DNA of 64,000 bases from Roseobacter sp. GAI101 (GCF_000156335.1 NZ_DS999213.1:976589-1040588); one strand, 5' to 3'; counted from the first letter of the stretch, positions 18,460-28,852 are shown. The notes: a model not told the origin generated them from the letters alone. Translations and numbers: made by a program.

Positions 18460-18485
18460 TCTGCGGGGGTCACGGCCCCCGCAGA
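18460..18485 (+). other. Hairpin between mmsA and the acyl-CoA dehydrogenase gene
   Basis: A 10-bp perfect stem (18460-18469 with 18476-18485, 6-nt loop) sits 7 nt after the mmsA stop. A weaker hairpin follows at 18488-18506. Neither has a T-run. They may make mmsA mRNA more abundant than the distal genes. Confidence 0.5.
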
Positions 18486-18561
18486 CCGCTTGCGTCACCG
18501 GCAAGCCTCGTTATAATTAAACATGCGTTCATTTCGTCAGGTCTTGGGAGGGATCACCGCC

Positions 18562-19704
18562 ATGGATTTCGCACTTTCCGAAGAACAAACCGCCATTTTC
18601 GATATGGCTTACGGCTTTGGCCAGGAACATATCGCCCCTTTCGCCCGCCAATGGGAAAAAGACGAAACCATCCCGAAGGACCTGTGGCCCAAAATTGCCG
18701 AGCTGGGGTTCGGCGGTCTCTATGTCTCTGAAGACGCGGGGGGATCAGGGCTGACACGGCTTGACGCGACCTTGGTGTTCGAGGCGCTGAGCATGGCCTG
18801 CCCGTCTGTCGCGGCCTTTCTGTCGATCCACAATATGTGCGCCAAGATGCTGGACAGCTTCGCAAGCGATGAGCTGAAGGCCCGGATCATGGACGACGTC
18901 CTGTCGATGAACACCGTGCTCAGCTATTGCCTGACCGAACCGGGATCGGGGTCGGACGCTGCGGCACTCAAGACGAAATGCGACCGGACCAACGACGGCT
19001 ACATCCTGAACGGCACGAAATCCTTTATCTCGGGCGGCGGTTATTCCGACGCCTATGTCGCCATGGTGCGCACCTCGGACAACGGGTCGGCGGGCGTGTC
19101 CACCGTCTATGTCGAAGACGGCACGGATGGTCTGTCCTTCGGCGGGCTGGAGGATAAGATGGGCTGGCGCAGCCAACCAACCGCGCAGGTCCAGTTTGAC
19201 AATTGCACCATCCCTGCCGGCAATCTGGTGGGTGAAGAAGGCAAAGGCTTTAAATATGCCATGATGGGGCTGGATGGTGGCCGGTTGAACATCGCCGCCT
19301 GTTCGCTGGGGGCTGCGCAGACCGCGCTGACCTCGACCCTTGATTACATGGGGGACCGCAAGGCATTCGGCCAGTCCATCGACCAGTTTCAGGGCCTGCA
19401 ATGGCGGCTCGCGGATATGGAGATTGAACTGCAGGCCGCCCGCACCTTCCTGCGGCAGGCAGCCTGGAAGCTGGATAACGGCGCGCCGGATGCAACCAAG
19501 TTCTGCGCCATGGCCAAGAAATTCGTCACCGAAGCCGGTAGCAAGATCGTGGATCAATGCCTGCAGTTGCATGGCGGCTACGGTTACCTTGCGGATTATG
19601 GCATCGAAAAGCTGGTCCGCGATCTTCGGGTGCACCAGATCCTTGAAGGCACCAATGAGATCATGCGCGTCATCGTCGCCCGTGACATGCTGAAAAACAG
19701 ATGA
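18562..19704 (+). CDS. Acyl-CoA dehydrogenase, probably isobutyryl-CoA dehydrogenase
   Basis: This 380-aa flavoenzyme has the acyl-CoA dehydrogenase signatures CLTEPGSGSDAAALKT, the QLHGGYGYLADYGIEKLVRD block and LEGTNEIMR near the C-terminus, which contains the catalytic glutamate region. Its place in the valine cluster, before the hydrolase and mmsB, points to isobutyryl-CoA as substrate (ACAD8 type). The start at 18562 is chosen for GGGAGGG upstream. Its stop overlaps the next start by 4 nt (ATGA). Confidence 0.9.
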   Translation: MDFALSEEQTAIFDMAYGFGQEHIAPFARQWEKDETIPKDLWPKIAELGFGGLYVSEDAGGSGLTRLDATLVFEALSMACPSVAAFLSIHNMCAKMLDSFASDELKARIMDDVLSMNTVLSYCLTEPGSGSDAAALKTKCDRTNDGYILNGTKSFISGGGYSDAYVAMVRTSDNGSAGVSTVYVEDGTDGLSFGGLEDKMGWRSQPTAQVQFDNCTIPAGNLVGEEGKGFKYAMMGLDGGRLNIAACSLGAAQTALTSTLDYMGDRKAFGQSIDQFQGLQWRLADMEIELQAARTFLRQAAWKLDNGAPDATKFCAMAKKFVTEAGSKIVDQCLQLHGGYGYLADYGIEKLVRDLRVHQILEGTNEIMRVIVARDMLKNR

Positions 19705-20744
19705 GCGATATTTCAATCCGCATCACCGGACGCGCGGGCCGGATCACCCTGACCCGTCCGCACGCGTTGAACGCAATGACCTATGACATGTGTCTGGCCA
19801 TCGAAGATGCCTTTGACGCATGGCTGGACGATGACTCCGTTGACCTGATCATACTGGATGCGATCGGCGACCGTGCCTTTTGTTCCGGCGGAGACATTGC
19901 CGAACTCTATGCCACAGGGACCAAGGGCGACTATGGCTATGGGCGAAAATTCTGGGCAGACGAATACCGCCTCAACGCCAAGATCTTTGCCTACCCCAAG
20001 CCTGTCGTCTCGTTTTTGCAGGGCTTTACCATGGGCGGCGGTGTCGGGCTGGGCTGCCACGGGTCACACCGCGTGGTGGGGGAAAGCAGCCAGATCGCCA
20101 TGCCGGAATGCGGCATCGGATTACTGCCTGACGTGGGCGGCACATTGTTGCTGGCGCTGGCTCCGGGGCGCGTTGGCGAATATCTGGGCACGACCGCCAC
20201 GCACATGTCTGGTGAAGACGCGATTTTTGCGGGTTTCGCAGATCTTTACATCCCGCAGGCAGACTGGCCCGCGGCGATCGAAGCCCTTGAAACAACTGGA
20301 GATATCGGCACGCTCGACAAGGTAAAGACTACGCCGCCCCCGTCGACCCTTGCCGCACTCCAAGACCAGATCAACGCCGTCTTCGACGGAGAGGCGCTGA
20401 TGGACGTGCTGAACGCCCTCAAAGCGGCTGACAGCCCATTTTCCCAGGAGTGCCTGAAAAAGATGGGCCGGATGAGCCCGCTTGCCATGGCGGCCACGAT
20501 CGAAGTGATCCACCGCCTGCGCGGCCCGTCGCTGAGCATCGAAAAGGCGCTGGATCTGGAATACCGCTTTACCTTCCGCGCGATGGAGCATGGCGATTTT
20601 CTGGAAGGCATCCGGGCTGCGATTATCGACAAGGACCGCAACCCAAGCTGGCAATATGCGGATATGAACGTTCCCATCGCAGCGGTCGGAAAGATGCTGC
20701 AACCCTTGGGCAAAGATGCCCTTAAACTGGAGAAAATGACATGA
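19701..20744 (+). CDS. 3-hydroxyisobutyryl-CoA hydrolase-type crotonase
   Basis: This 347-aa crotonase-fold protein has the oxyanion segments FCSGGDIAELYA and GFTMGGGVGLGCHGSHRV. It also has the HIBCH-type acidic motif MPECGIGLLPDVGGT, which distinguishes hydrolases from the shorter hydratases. It would release 3-hydroxyisobutyrate from its CoA ester in valine breakdown. It is coupled by ATGA overlaps to the acyl-CoA dehydrogenase upstream and mmsB downstream. An enoyl-CoA hydratase for the step between them is not in the cluster and must be elsewhere. Confidence 0.9.
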   Translation: MSDISIRITGRAGRITLTRPHALNAMTYDMCLAIEDAFDAWLDDDSVDLIILDAIGDRAFCSGGDIAELYATGTKGDYGYGRKFWADEYRLNAKIFAYPKPVVSFLQGFTMGGGVGLGCHGSHRVVGESSQIAMPECGIGLLPDVGGTLLLALAPGRVGEYLGTTATHMSGEDAIFAGFADLYIPQADWPAAIEALETTGDIGTLDKVKTTPPPSTLAALQDQINAVFDGEALMDVLNALKAADSPFSQECLKKMGRMSPLAMAATIEVIHRLRGPSLSIEKALDLEYRFTFRAMEHGDFLEGIRAAIIDKDRNPSWQYADMNVPIAAVGKMLQPLGKDALKLEKMT

Positions 20745-21622
20745 GCACATTAAAAATCGGTTTCATCGGGTTGGGCAATATGGGCGCGCCGATGGCTGCC
20801 AATCTGGCCAAGGCCGGCCATAAGGTCACCGGCTTTGACGTGGCAGGCACAACGGCGGAGGGCGTTGGCGTCGCGATGGACATGCAGTCGGCTGTCGCAG
20901 GGATGGACGTGGTCATCACCATGCTTCCGAACGGGTCGATCCTGCGCCAGGTGGCGGCACAGGCGATCCCGCATATGGCGGCGGGGACCCTATTTATAGA
21001 TTGCTCGACCGTAGATGTTGAAAGCGCGAAGAACACCTCGGAAGCCGCTGAAAACGCGGGGATAATGGCGATTGACGCGCCAGTGTCGGGCGGGATCGGC
21101 GGGGCGGCTGGTGGCACGTTGACATTCATGGCGGGCGGGACCGAGGCGGCGTTCGCCAAGGCAAAACCCCTTTTTGATATCATGGGTCAGAAGGCTGTCC
21201 ATTGTGGCGATGCAGGCGCGGGTCAGGCTGCCAAAATATGCAACAACATGATCCTGGGCGTCACAATGATCGCCACCTGCGAGGCCTTTGCGCTGGCGGA
21301 CAAGCTTGGCCTGGACCGTCAGAAGATGTTCGATGTGGTCAGCACCTCATCCGGCTATAGCTGGTCGATGAATGCCTATTGTCCTGCCCCCGGCGTTGGC
21401 CCGACATCGCCTGCCGATAACGACTATCGTCCCGGATTTGCCGCCGAGTTGATGCTGAAAGATCTGGGTTTGTCGCAACAGGCGGCAGAGATGGCCAATG
21501 CGGACACACCCATGGGCGAACTGGCCCGCGCACTTTATGCGCAGTTCGTCGAAGACGAGGACGGCTTGGGCAAAGATTTCTCGGCGATGCTGCCCCGGTT
21601 TGAGAAACGCAATCGCGGGTAA
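20741..21622 (+). CDS. mmsB: 3-hydroxyisobutyrate dehydrogenase
   Basis: This 293-aa beta-hydroxyacid dehydrogenase oxidises 3-hydroxyisobutyrate to methylmalonate semialdehyde, the substrate of mmsA. It has the N-terminal FIGLGNMGAPMAANL nucleotide-binding signature, the substrate motif DAPVSGGIGGA and the catalytic lysine in GQAAKICNN. It is the last gene of the operon, starting in a 4-nt overlap. Confidence 0.95.
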   Translation: MSTLKIGFIGLGNMGAPMAANLAKAGHKVTGFDVAGTTAEGVGVAMDMQSAVAGMDVVITMLPNGSILRQVAAQAIPHMAAGTLFIDCSTVDVESAKNTSEAAENAGIMAIDAPVSGGIGGAAGGTLTFMAGGTEAAFAKAKPLFDIMGQKAVHCGDAGAGQAAKICNNMILGVTMIATCEAFALADKLGLDRQKMFDVVSTSSGYSWSMNAYCPAPGVGPTSPADNDYRPGFAAELMLKDLGLSQQAAEMANADTPMGELARALYAQFVEDEDGLGKDFSAMLPRFEKRNRG

Positions 21623-21638
21623 GTTTTTAAGGGCAAGG

Positions 21639-21659
21639 CCGGGGGTTTCACACCCCCGG
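21639..21659. terminator. Hairpin between convergent mmsB and uvrA
   Basis: An 8-bp stem (21639-21646 with 21652-21659) with a 5-nt loop lies between the two convergent genes. On the minus strand it is followed further down by a T-rich stretch. It is probably a bidirectional terminator. Confidence 0.55.
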
Positions 21660-21668
21660 ACCCCCCTT

Positions 21669-21692
21669 GGAGTTTAGTTGGCAAAATGAAGG
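21669..21692 (-). repeat. Dispersed intergenic repeat, copy B (inverted)
   Basis: On the minus strand this reads TTCATTTTGCCAACTAAACT, one change from copies A and C. As in copy A, a GC-rich hairpin follows its 3' side. Confidence 0.6.
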
Positions 21693-21698
21693 ATGCCC

Positions 21699-24581
21699 CT
21701 ATTCAGCGGCAACCTTGCGCGGGGCCAGCATAGGCTTGAGGTAGTGGCCCGTATGGCTTTCAGCCACTTCGGCAACCTGTTCCGGCGTCCCTGTAGCCAC
21801 CACACGGCCCCCGCCATCGCCGCCTTCGGGGCCGATGTCGATAATGTGGTCCGCGGTCTTCACTACGTCCAGATTGTGTTCGATTACAATCACCGAGTTT
21901 CCCTGATCGACCAATTCATGCAGCACTTCCAACAGCTTGCGGACGTCTTCAAAATGAAGGCCCGTGGTCGGTTCATCCAGGATATAAAGCGTGCGGCCAG
22001 TGGACCTTTTGCTGAGTTCCTTCGACAGTTTCACACGTTGCGCCTCGCCGCCTGACAGGGTCGTCGCCTGTTGGCCCACTTTGATGTAGCCAAGGCCGAC
22101 GCGCATCAGCGCATCCATCTTTTCGCGGATTGACGGCACGGCCTGAAAGAAGGTCTGCGCGTCTTCGACGGTCATGTCGAGCACATCGGCTATGGATTTG
22201 CCTTTGAACTTAACCTCAAGGGTTTCGCGGTTATACCGCTGGCCCTTGCAGGTTTCGCATTCCACGTAGACGTCCGGCAGGAAATGCATTTCAATCTTGA
22301 TGACGCCATCGCCCTGACACGCCTCGCAGCGGCCGCCTTTGACGTTGAAGCTGAACCGCCCAGGCTTGTAACCGCGCGCCTTGGCTTCGGGGAGACCTGC
22401 GAACCAGTCGCGGATCGGCGTGAAGGCACCGGTATAGGTCGCCGGGTTCGAGCGAGGCGTTCGCCCGATGGGTCGTTGGTCGATGTCGATCACTTTGTCC
22501 AGATGCTCTAGCCCCTTGATCGTTTCGCAAGGTGCAGGTGTCTGGCGGGCCCCGTTCAGGTTCATGGAGGCCGTTTTGAACAAGGTCTCGATCGTCAAAG
22601 TCGACTTACCGCCGCCTGATACACCCGTGACGCAGACGAATTGCCCCAAGGGGAAGTCAACGGTGATGTCGTGCAAGTTGTTGCCCGAAGCTTTGACGAC
22701 CTTGATCTTTTTCTTGTTGCCCTTGCGACGCTTGGCCGGCACCGAGATTTCGCGCTTGCCCGTCAAGTATTGCCCGGTCAGGGAGTTCGGATCGTTGGCG
22801 ACGTGTTCGGGCGTGCCGTGGCTGACCACCTGCCCGCCGTGGACACCGGCCCCCGGACCAATATCAAAGACATAGTCGGCCTCGCGGATCGCTTCTTCGT
22901 CATGTTCCACCACGATCACGGTGTTGCCTTGGTCGCGCAGGTTTTTCAGGGTCAGCAGCAAACGGTCATTGTCGCGCTGGTGCAAACCGATGGAAGGTTC
23001 ATCAAGCACATACAGAACGCCGGTAAGACCCGAGCCGATTTGTGAGGCCAAACGGATGCGCTGGCTTTCGCCGCCACTTAACGTGCCGCTTGAACGTGCG
23101 AGTGTAAGGTACTCTAATCCCACGTTATTCAGGAACCCAAGACGCTCGCGAATCTCCTTGAGAATGGCGCGGGCGATTTCGTTTTTCTGGACGCTGAGTT
23201 GGTCGGGAACCGCATTGCACCACTCGAAAGCTTCGCGGATCGACATCTGAACGACCTGACCGGCGTGCAGGCGCTGGTCCGGTGTACCGTCGACAGGGCC
23301 GATCTTGACGGCCAAGGCTTCGGGACGCAGACGGTAGCCGTTGCAGGTGCCGCAGGGGCGGTTGTTCTGATAACGCTCGAATTCTTCGCGGATCCAGTTG
23401 CTGTCAGTCTCGCGGTAGCGGCGTTCCATATTGGGGATCACCCCTTCGAACACACGGCTTACCTCGTAGACGCGGCCGCCTTCGTCATAGCGGAACTTGA
23501 TCTCTTCCTTGCCGGAGCCGTACAGAAATACCTGTTGCACATTCTCTGGCAGGTCTTTCCACCTTGTGCTCTTGTTGAAGTCGTAATGTTTCGCGATGGC
23601 TTCAATCGTCTGAAGGAAATAGGGCGACTTGCCCTTGCGCCATGGGGCCAAAGCGCCGTCATAGATCTTGAGGTTCTGGTCCGGCACGACAAGCCGCTCG
23701 TCAAAGAACAGTTCCTTGCCCAGACCGTCACAAGACGGGCAGGCACCAAAAGGGGCGTTGAACGAGAACAGGCGGGGCTCGATCTCGGGAATGGTGAAAC
23801 CACTGACCGGGCAGGCGAATTTCTCGCTGAAGGTATGGCGTTCGGGTTCGCCCTCTGCGGGGGCTGTTTCAAGAATGGCGATACCATCGGCCAGATCAAG
23901 CGCCGTGCGCAGACTGTCAGCCAGCCGGGTTTCCAGCCCTTCGCGGACGACAAGGCGGTCAACGACCACATCAATGTCATGGCGGAATTTCTTGTCCAGC
24001 GTCGGCGGTTCGTCCAACTCGTAGAACTCGCCATTCACCTTGACCCGCTGGAACCCCTGCTTGCGAAGATCAAGGAATTCCTTGCGGTATTCGCCTTTGC
24101 GGTCGCGCACGATGGGGGCCAACAGATAGGCGCGGGTCCCCTCCTCCATCGTCATGATGCGATCGACCATGTCCTGTACCTGCTGCGCCTCGATGGGCTT
24201 GCCGGTCGCGGGGGAATACGGCGTGCCGACACGGGCAAACAGCAGTCGCATGTAATCGTAAATCTCGGTCACGGTGCCAACGGTCGAGCGGGGGTTTTTC
24301 GACGTGGTCTTTTGTTCGATCGAGATTGCCGGAGACAGGCCGCTGATGTGATCCACATCGGGTTTCTGCATCATATCAAGGAATTGCCGGGCGTAGGCGC
24401 TTAGGCTTTCTACATAGCGGCGCTGCCCTTCGGCATAAATCGTATCAAATGCCAGCGAGGATTTTCCAGACCCCGACAGACCGGTGATCACCACCAGTTT
24501 GTCGCGTGGAATATCCACGTCGATGTTTTTCAAATTATGTTCGCGCGCGCCGCGCACTTCGATGTTTTTCAGTTCAGCCAT
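21699..24581 (-). CDS. uvrA: Excinuclease ABC subunit A
   Basis: This 960-aa protein is the damage-recognition ATPase of nucleotide excision repair. It has two ABC modules, with GLSGSGKSS and GVSGGGKST Walker A motifs and paired LSGGE signatures. Two zinc modules are visible (CPVSG to CPSCDG, and CEACQGDG to [10 protein letters not shown]). Length is standard for the family. A perfect alphaproteobacterial LexA box lies 64-78 nt upstream, so SOS induction is expected. It is convergent with mmsB and transcribed alone. Confidence 0.98.
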   Translation of the reverse strand: MAELKNIEVRGAREHNLKNIDVDIPRDKLVVITGLSGSGKSSLAFDTIYAEGQRRYVESLSAYARQFLDMMQKPDVDHISGLSPAISIEQKTTSKNPRSTVGTVTEIYDYMRLLFARVGTPYSPATGKPIEAQQVQDMVDRIMTMEEGTRAYLLAPIVRDRKGEYRKEFLDLRKQGFQRVKVNGEFYELDEPPTLDKKFRHDIDVVVDRLVVREGLETRLADSLRTALDLADGIAILETAPAEGEPERHTFSEKFACPVSGFTIPEIEPRLFSFNAPFGACPSCDGLGKELFFDERLVVPDQNLKIYDGALAPWRKGKSPYFLQTIEAIAKHYDFNKSTRWKDLPENVQQVFLYGSGKEEIKFRYDEGGRVYEVSRVFEGVIPNMERRYRETDSNWIREEFERYQNNRPCGTCNGYRLRPEALAVKIGPVDGTPDQRLHAGQVVQMSIREAFEWCNAVPDQLSVQKNEIARAILKEIRERLGFLNNVGLEYLTLARSSGTLSGGESQRIRLASQIGSGLTGVLYVLDEPSIGLHQRDNDRLLLTLKNLRDQGNTVIVVEHDEEAIREADYVFDIGPGAGVHGGQVVSHGTPEHVANDPNSLTGQYLTGKREISVPAKRRKGNKKKIKVVKASGNNLHDITVDFPLGQFVCVTGVSGGGKSTLTIETLFKTASMNLNGARQTPAPCETIKGLEHLDKVIDIDQRPIGRTPRSNPATYTGAFTPIRDWFAGLPEAKARGYKPGRFSFNVKGGRCEACQGDGVIKIEMHFLPDVYVECETCKGQRYNRETLEVKFKGKSIADVLDMTVEDAQTFFQAVPSIREKMDALMRVGLGYIKVGQQATTLSGGEAQRVKLSKELSKRSTGRTLYILDEPTTGLHFEDVRKLLEVLHELVDQGNSVIVIEHNLDVVKTADHIIDIGPEGGDGGGRVVATGTPEQVAEVAESHTGHYLKPMLAPRKVAAE

Positions 24582-24644
24582 CTGACACCCCCGTTAAGAC
24601 TCTGTACATAGGGGCGCGTTCCGGATTCTCCAATGGAAAAATCA

Positions 24645-24659
24645 GAACACATCAGGAAC
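24645..24659 (-). promoter_or_regulatory. LexA (SOS) box upstream of uvrA
   Basis: On the minus strand this reads GTTC-N7-GTTC, an exact match to the alphaproteobacterial LexA consensus. It lies 64 nt before the uvrA start. Function is inferred from the consensus and the gene it precedes. Confidence 0.8.
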
Positions 24660-24721
24660 ATTTCATTCACTTGCGCAGGCCGCTTGAAATCCGCCGAAAA
24701 TCAGGCGGGCCTGAATGGCGA

Positions 24722-25312
24722 TCAGGTCTTCTTGGCCAAGGCCCAGGCGCAGATCGGCATATCCGGATCATTCGAGGTATCATCGGTTGCCGCGTCATAT
24801 TCCGGCGGCCATTTTTCTTCCAAGTTGCGCAGGGCAGCGTTGCGGTTGCCCCATTGGCTGGCCTTGATCTGGTCTTCCTCGAACCCGCATTCGATCAGTA
24901 GGTTTTTCAGGCCCCGTGCAGACCATCGTGAATTATCCAAGGGGGCCGCGTGAAATGGCACGAAAAACGGGACGGCAACCCAGAAATGCCCGCCCTTCTT
25001 CAACATCCGGCGGACGTTCTTGGTTGCGGCATAGGGACGGTCCAGATGTTCCCACACCTGATTGGCCAGGATCAGATCGAATTTGCGCGGTCGATCCTGC
25101 GGCTTGTCCATAAAGGGACCGGCGCAGATGTCATATTCGGGATAGCGGAATTGTGTGTAGGATTTGAAATCAAACATCTCGCCCCATTTGCCCGATATTT
25201 CAGCAACATCAAGCTGCTGCGGGATGAGGTTCTGGATCATCCGGCGGGATGCCGGGCCCATGACGACGCGATTGAGACTTACCATGGTAAATTTATGGCA
25301 GCGGTGCGCCAC
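24722..25312 (-). CDS. Class I SAM-dependent methyltransferase, substrate unknown
   Basis: This 196-aa protein has the shape of a methyltransferase-11/-23 type domain. The segment FDLILANQVWEHLDRPYAATKNV is the usual post-motif II region, and GGHFWVAVPFFVPFHAAP follows. A classical glycine-rich motif I is not obvious, so it may be an N-terminally short or divergent member. It starts 31 nt after the lpdA stop and may be co-transcribed, although no functional link to lpdA is known. Confidence 0.7.
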   Translation of the reverse strand: MAHRCHKFTMVSLNRVVMGPASRRMIQNLIPQQLDVAEISGKWGEMFDFKSYTQFRYPEYDICAGPFMDKPQDRPRKFDLILANQVWEHLDRPYAATKNVRRMLKKGGHFWVAVPFFVPFHAAPLDNSRWSARGLKNLLIECGFEEDQIKASQWGNRNAALRNLEEKWPPEYDAATDDTSNDPDMPICAWALAKKT

Positions 25313-25343
25313 TCCGTCCAGAACGGAATGGCGCGGGGGGTTT

Positions 25344-26738
25344 TTACATGTGGATGACTTTGCCGTAAGCGTCGAGAACGGCCTCGTGCATCATCTCTGA
25401 CAGGGTCGGATGCGGGAAGACGGTGTTCATCAGATCTTCCTCGGTTGTCTCAAGCTGACGGCCCACGATATAGCCCTGGATCAGTTCGGTTACTTCGGCA
25501 CCGACCATATGCGCGCCCAGCAATTCGCCGGTTTTCGCGTCGAACACCGTCTTGATCATGCCTTCGGGTTCTCCCAAAGCGATCGCCTTGCCGTTGCCGA
25601 TGAATGGGAACCGGCCGACCTTGACATCAAACCCCAGTTCCTTGGCCTTGGCTTCGGTATAGCCGACGGACGCGATTTGCGGATGGCAATAGGTACAGCC
25701 GGCGATGGATTCCGGCTTCACCGGATGCGCGTGCTTGCCCGCGATCAATTCGGCGACCATGACACCCTCATGCGACGCCTTGTGCGCCAACCATGGGGCA
25801 CCCGCGATGTCGCCGATGGCATAAAGCCCGTCTACGCCGGTGCGGCAATATTCATCAGTGACTACATGCGTCCGGTCGACTTTGACGCCCATTTCCTCAA
25901 GGCCCAGATCCTCGACGTTGCCGACGATGCCAACGGCGGAAATCACGGTGTCGTATTCGTGTTTCTCTGCCTTACCGCCCACTTCGATATGGGCAGTAAC
26001 CTTGTCAGCCGCGCGATCCAGCTGTTTGACGACAGCCTTTTGCATGATCTTCATGCCCTGCTTTTCGAACTGCTTTTTCGCGAACTTGCTGATCTCTTCA
26101 TCCTCGACGGGCAGGATCCGGTCCATTACCTCGACCACCGTCGTATCCGCGCCCAGGGTGTTGTAAAAGCTGGCGAATTCGATCCCGATGGCACCCGATC
26201 CGATGACCAACAGCTTTTTCGGCATGTGAGGGGGCTGCAAAGCGTCCTTGTACATCCAGACGCGTTTCCCGTCGGCCTCGAGCCCCGGCAGATTGCGTGC
26301 GCGGGCACCTGTGGCTAGCACAATGTTCTTGGCGGTCAGATCCTCGGTGCCCTTGTCGGTTTTGACCGAAACCTTGCCTTTGCCCGCGAGCTTGGCCGCG
26401 CCCATGAAGACCGTGACCTTGTTCTTTTTCATCAGATGGCCGATGCCGCCCGAAAGCTGCCCCGCAACCTTGCGCGAGCGTTTGACGACCGCGTCCAGAT
26501 CATACCCGATGTTATCCGCCTTCAGGCCGAATTCGGCGGCACGGTGCATCAGGTGAAACACTTCAGAGGACCGCAGCAGCGCCTTGGTCGGGATACAGCC
26601 CCAGTTCAGGCAGATGCCCCCAAGATGTTCGCGTTCGACAATCGCGACAGAAAGCCCCAGCTGCGCGCCACGGATCGCGGCGACATAGCCACCCGGGCCG
26701 GCACCGATCACGATCAGATCAAAGGATTTAGCAGCCAT
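25344..26738 (-). CDS. lpdA: Dihydrolipoyl dehydrogenase (E3)
   Basis: This 464-aa flavoenzyme reoxidises the lipoyl groups of 2-oxoacid dehydrogenase complexes. The FAD loop GAGPGGYVAA and the redox disulfide C43/C48 in GICLNWGCIPT are present. So are the NAD loop GSGAIGIEFA and the C-terminal HPTLSEMMHEA with the catalytic His-Glu pair. It is unlinked from pdhABC (13.4 kb away) but shares the same upstream palindrome, so it probably serves the pyruvate dehydrogenase complex. Confidence 0.97.
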   Translation of the reverse strand: MAAKSFDLIVIGAGPGGYVAAIRGAQLGLSVAIVEREHLGGICLNWGCIPTKALLRSSEVFHLMHRAAEFGLKADNIGYDLDAVVKRSRKVAGQLSGGIGHLMKKNKVTVFMGAAKLAGKGKVSVKTDKGTEDLTAKNIVLATGARARNLPGLEADGKRVWMYKDALQPPHMPKKLLVIGSGAIGIEFASFYNTLGADTTVVEVMDRILPVEDEEISKFAKKQFEKQGMKIMQKAVVKQLDRAADKVTAHIEVGGKAEKHEYDTVISAVGIVGNVEDLGLEEMGVKVDRTHVVTDEYCRTGVDGLYAIGDIAGAPWLAHKASHEGVMVAELIAGKHAHPVKPESIAGCTYCHPQIASVGYTEAKAKELGFDVKVGRFPFIGNGKAIALGEPEGMIKTVFDAKTGELLGAHMVGAEVTELIQGYIVGRQLETTEEDLMNTVFPHPTLSEMMHEAVLDAYGKVIHM

Positions 26739-26770
26739 AAAAGAACCTCTTGGTCGGGGGAATGCAAAAT

Positions 26771-26788
26771 TAGTTTAGTGGTAAACTA
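26771..26788. promoter_or_regulatory. Palindromic operator upstream of lpdA
   Basis: The site is TAGTTTA-GTGG-TAAACTA, ending 32 nt before the lpdA start. The same 7-bp half sites with a 4-nt spacer occur upstream of pdhA (40121-40138), and in both cases TAT follows on the plus strand. It is probably a repressor or activator site shared by the pyruvate dehydrogenase genes. Confidence 0.7.
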
Positions 26789-26832
26789 TATCCGCGTTCT
26801 CAGCAACCAAGAGAATTACGAGCCAGGCCCCG

Positions 26833-27417
26833 TCAGGCCGCTGCGGATTCGTCCTGAATCGCGCGGACTGTGCTGCCATAACCGCCGTTGGCCACATAGG
26901 TTTTTTCCATGGCTGTAAAACTGCGGTTCAACGCCTCGTTGCGGTAGGGAAAGCGGCCAAAATCACGGATCACCTGACGATGCGCGCGCGCGTGCAACAG
27001 GTTGCTGTCGCTTTTCGGCATCCGTTCACAGATCAGACGAATGCAGCGGTCCTGGTCGATCAGGTTTTCCGAATGCATCAACGGCAGATAAAAGAACTGC
27101 CGCGCGGGGGGATCGATCTTTAGATCCCAGCCTTTCTGGATCGACGATTTTGCGACCGCCAGTGCGGCACGGTCGGTCGAAAATGCCTGGCCCTGCCCCC
27201 GGAACATGTTGCGCGGAAACTGATCGGTCAGAATGAGATACGCCAAGGCCCCTGACGGATAGGTTAACCAAAGCGAGAATTTCCCTTCCTTGGCAGCCTG
27301 CCATGTCTCGAGAAACTGATCGCGGATGGTTTGATCAAAGGCATCATCCACGGCGTACCATTTCTCTTCGCCAGCCGTGTCCAGCCAGAATTTCAGGATA
27401 TCCTCTGGGCCTTGCAT
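26833..27417 (-). CDS. DUF924 family protein
   Basis: This 194-aa protein matches the DUF924 family, with ILKFWLDTAGEEKWY at the N-terminus. It also has the conserved LILTDQFPRNMFRG and FFYLPLMHSENL blocks and a HARAHRQVIRDFGRFPYRN segment near the C-terminus. The family is predicted helical (TPR-like) with no established function. It lies upstream of lpdA on the same strand with a 94-nt gap that contains the lpdA operator. Confidence 0.88.
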   Translation of the reverse strand: MQGPEDILKFWLDTAGEEKWYAVDDAFDQTIRDQFLETWQAAKEGKFSLWLTYPSGALAYLILTDQFPRNMFRGQGQAFSTDRAALAVAKSSIQKGWDLKIDPPARQFFYLPLMHSENLIDQDRCIRLICERMPKSDSNLLHARAHRQVIRDFGRFPYRNEALNRSFTAMEKTYVANGGYGSTVRAIQDESAAA

Positions 27418-27518
27418 GTCTCGCTCCTTCGCTTACCCATTCCTCAGATCTTCAGCTAACGCCGAATGATCCGAATTTAATACACAATTTTTGCAACAAA
27501 ACGTCACAAACAACGCGC

Positions 27519-28778
27519 TCAGCTGGGGTTTTCCGCCGCATGGTCCACTTCAAAGGCGTGATCTTGTGCAATCTCGGCTGCAATCGTCGTCGCTGCGGGT
27601 GACATCGGCACGTAATTGCCGGTTTCATCCGCGGGAACAGCCGGACGCACGGTGGCGCGGTAGGTGGCGTAGACGGCCAGCACGATGAACAATACGGCAG
27701 TGAACAGATAAAAGCCCCCCGGCCCTAAGGCCGTGCCCATCATCCAACCGGTTATGACCGGCCCCAGGATCGCCCCCAAACCGTTGATGAACAGCATACC
27801 ACCAGACGCGGCAGCCATGTCCTCATGCTCCAGAAAGTCATTCGTATGGGCAATCAGCAAGGAATACAGCGGGTTGGACATGCCCCCCACCACAAAGGCG
27901 GCGATCAGAAGGACGGGAAAGACATGGCCCATCATCATCCCCAAAATTGACCCCGCCGCCCCTATGATCGACGTGATGACGATCAGCAAGCGGCGGTCCA
28001 TCCGGTCGGAAATCCAGCCGATCGGGTATTGCAACAGGACGGATCCGACAAAGAACGTCGCCACAAAGATCGAGATTTGCGCGACGGACAACCCCGCCTC
28101 GGCCCCGTAGACCGACGCCATGCCGAATTGCGCCGAAAACACGCCGCCCAGCAGGAACATGCCGACACACCCCAAGGGGGAAACGGTGACCAGCGCCCGC
28201 AGGCTCATGGGTTTGGTGGTGTCAAAAGCGGGTGTGGGGCTGATCGACAGCAGAATCGGAGTCACAGCAAGACTGACCAGCACCGACGGGATCACGAACA
28301 GGACGAACCCCGACGGGTCCGCCGTCAGCAACAGCGCCTGCGCGATGACGATGCCCATGGTCTGCACGATCATGTAGAGCGACAGCGCCTGACCGCGGTT
28401 TTCATTGGTCGCGGCATTGTTCAGCCAGCTTTCCGCCGTGACGTAAACGGCCGAAAAACAAAACCCGATCAGCACCCGGCCAATCGACCAGATCACGATA
28501 TTTGGAAAAGTCGGATACAGGATCATCACCGCCGAGATCATCGACGCCACGGCGGCAAAGACCCGAACGTGCCCGACCCGCCGGATCATTCCCGGTGCCA
28601 TGCGCGATCCGCCCAGAAAGCCGACAAAATAGGCCGACATGACGATGGACATCTCGAAGGTGGAAAAGGCTTCGATCCCGCCGCGAATACCCAGCAACGT
28701 GCCTTGCATGCCGTTGCCGATCATCAGCAGACACATACCAAGCAAGAGCGCCCATGCGCTGGAGAGAACCTGTAGCAT
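27519..28778 (-). CDS. MFS transporter (YcaD-like)
   Basis: This 419-aa major facilitator has about 12 membrane helices. The helix 2-3 loop carries SRMAPGMIRRVGHVRVF, a variant of the MFS motif. The position-7 loop (QYPIGWISDRMDRR) carries a good motif A. The overall pattern resembles the YcaD/MFS_1 group of uncharacterised exporters. The substrate cannot be told from sequence. It follows queA on the same strand after 74 nt. Confidence 0.85.
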   Translation of the reverse strand: MLQVLSSAWALLLGMCLLMIGNGMQGTLLGIRGGIEAFSTFEMSIVMSAYFVGFLGGSRMAPGMIRRVGHVRVFAAVASMISAVMILYPTFPNIVIWSIGRVLIGFCFSAVYVTAESWLNNAATNENRGQALSLYMIVQTMGIVIAQALLLTADPSGFVLFVIPSVLVSLAVTPILLSISPTPAFDTTKPMSLRALVTVSPLGCVGMFLLGGVFSAQFGMASVYGAEAGLSVAQISIFVATFFVGSVLLQYPIGWISDRMDRRLLIVITSIIGAAGSILGMMMGHVFPVLLIAAFVVGGMSNPLYSLLIAHTNDFLEHEDMAAASGGMLFINGLGAILGPVITGWMMGTALGPGGFYLFTAVLFIVLAVYATYRATVRPAVPADETGNYVPMSPAATTIAAEIAQDHAFEVDHAAENPS

Positions 28779-28852
28779 TGTCCGAATCCTTTTTAACCGT
28801 TGCGTCCCTCCCTGATGGTATTCCAGAGGGGTGTCATCCCTATGAACGACCC

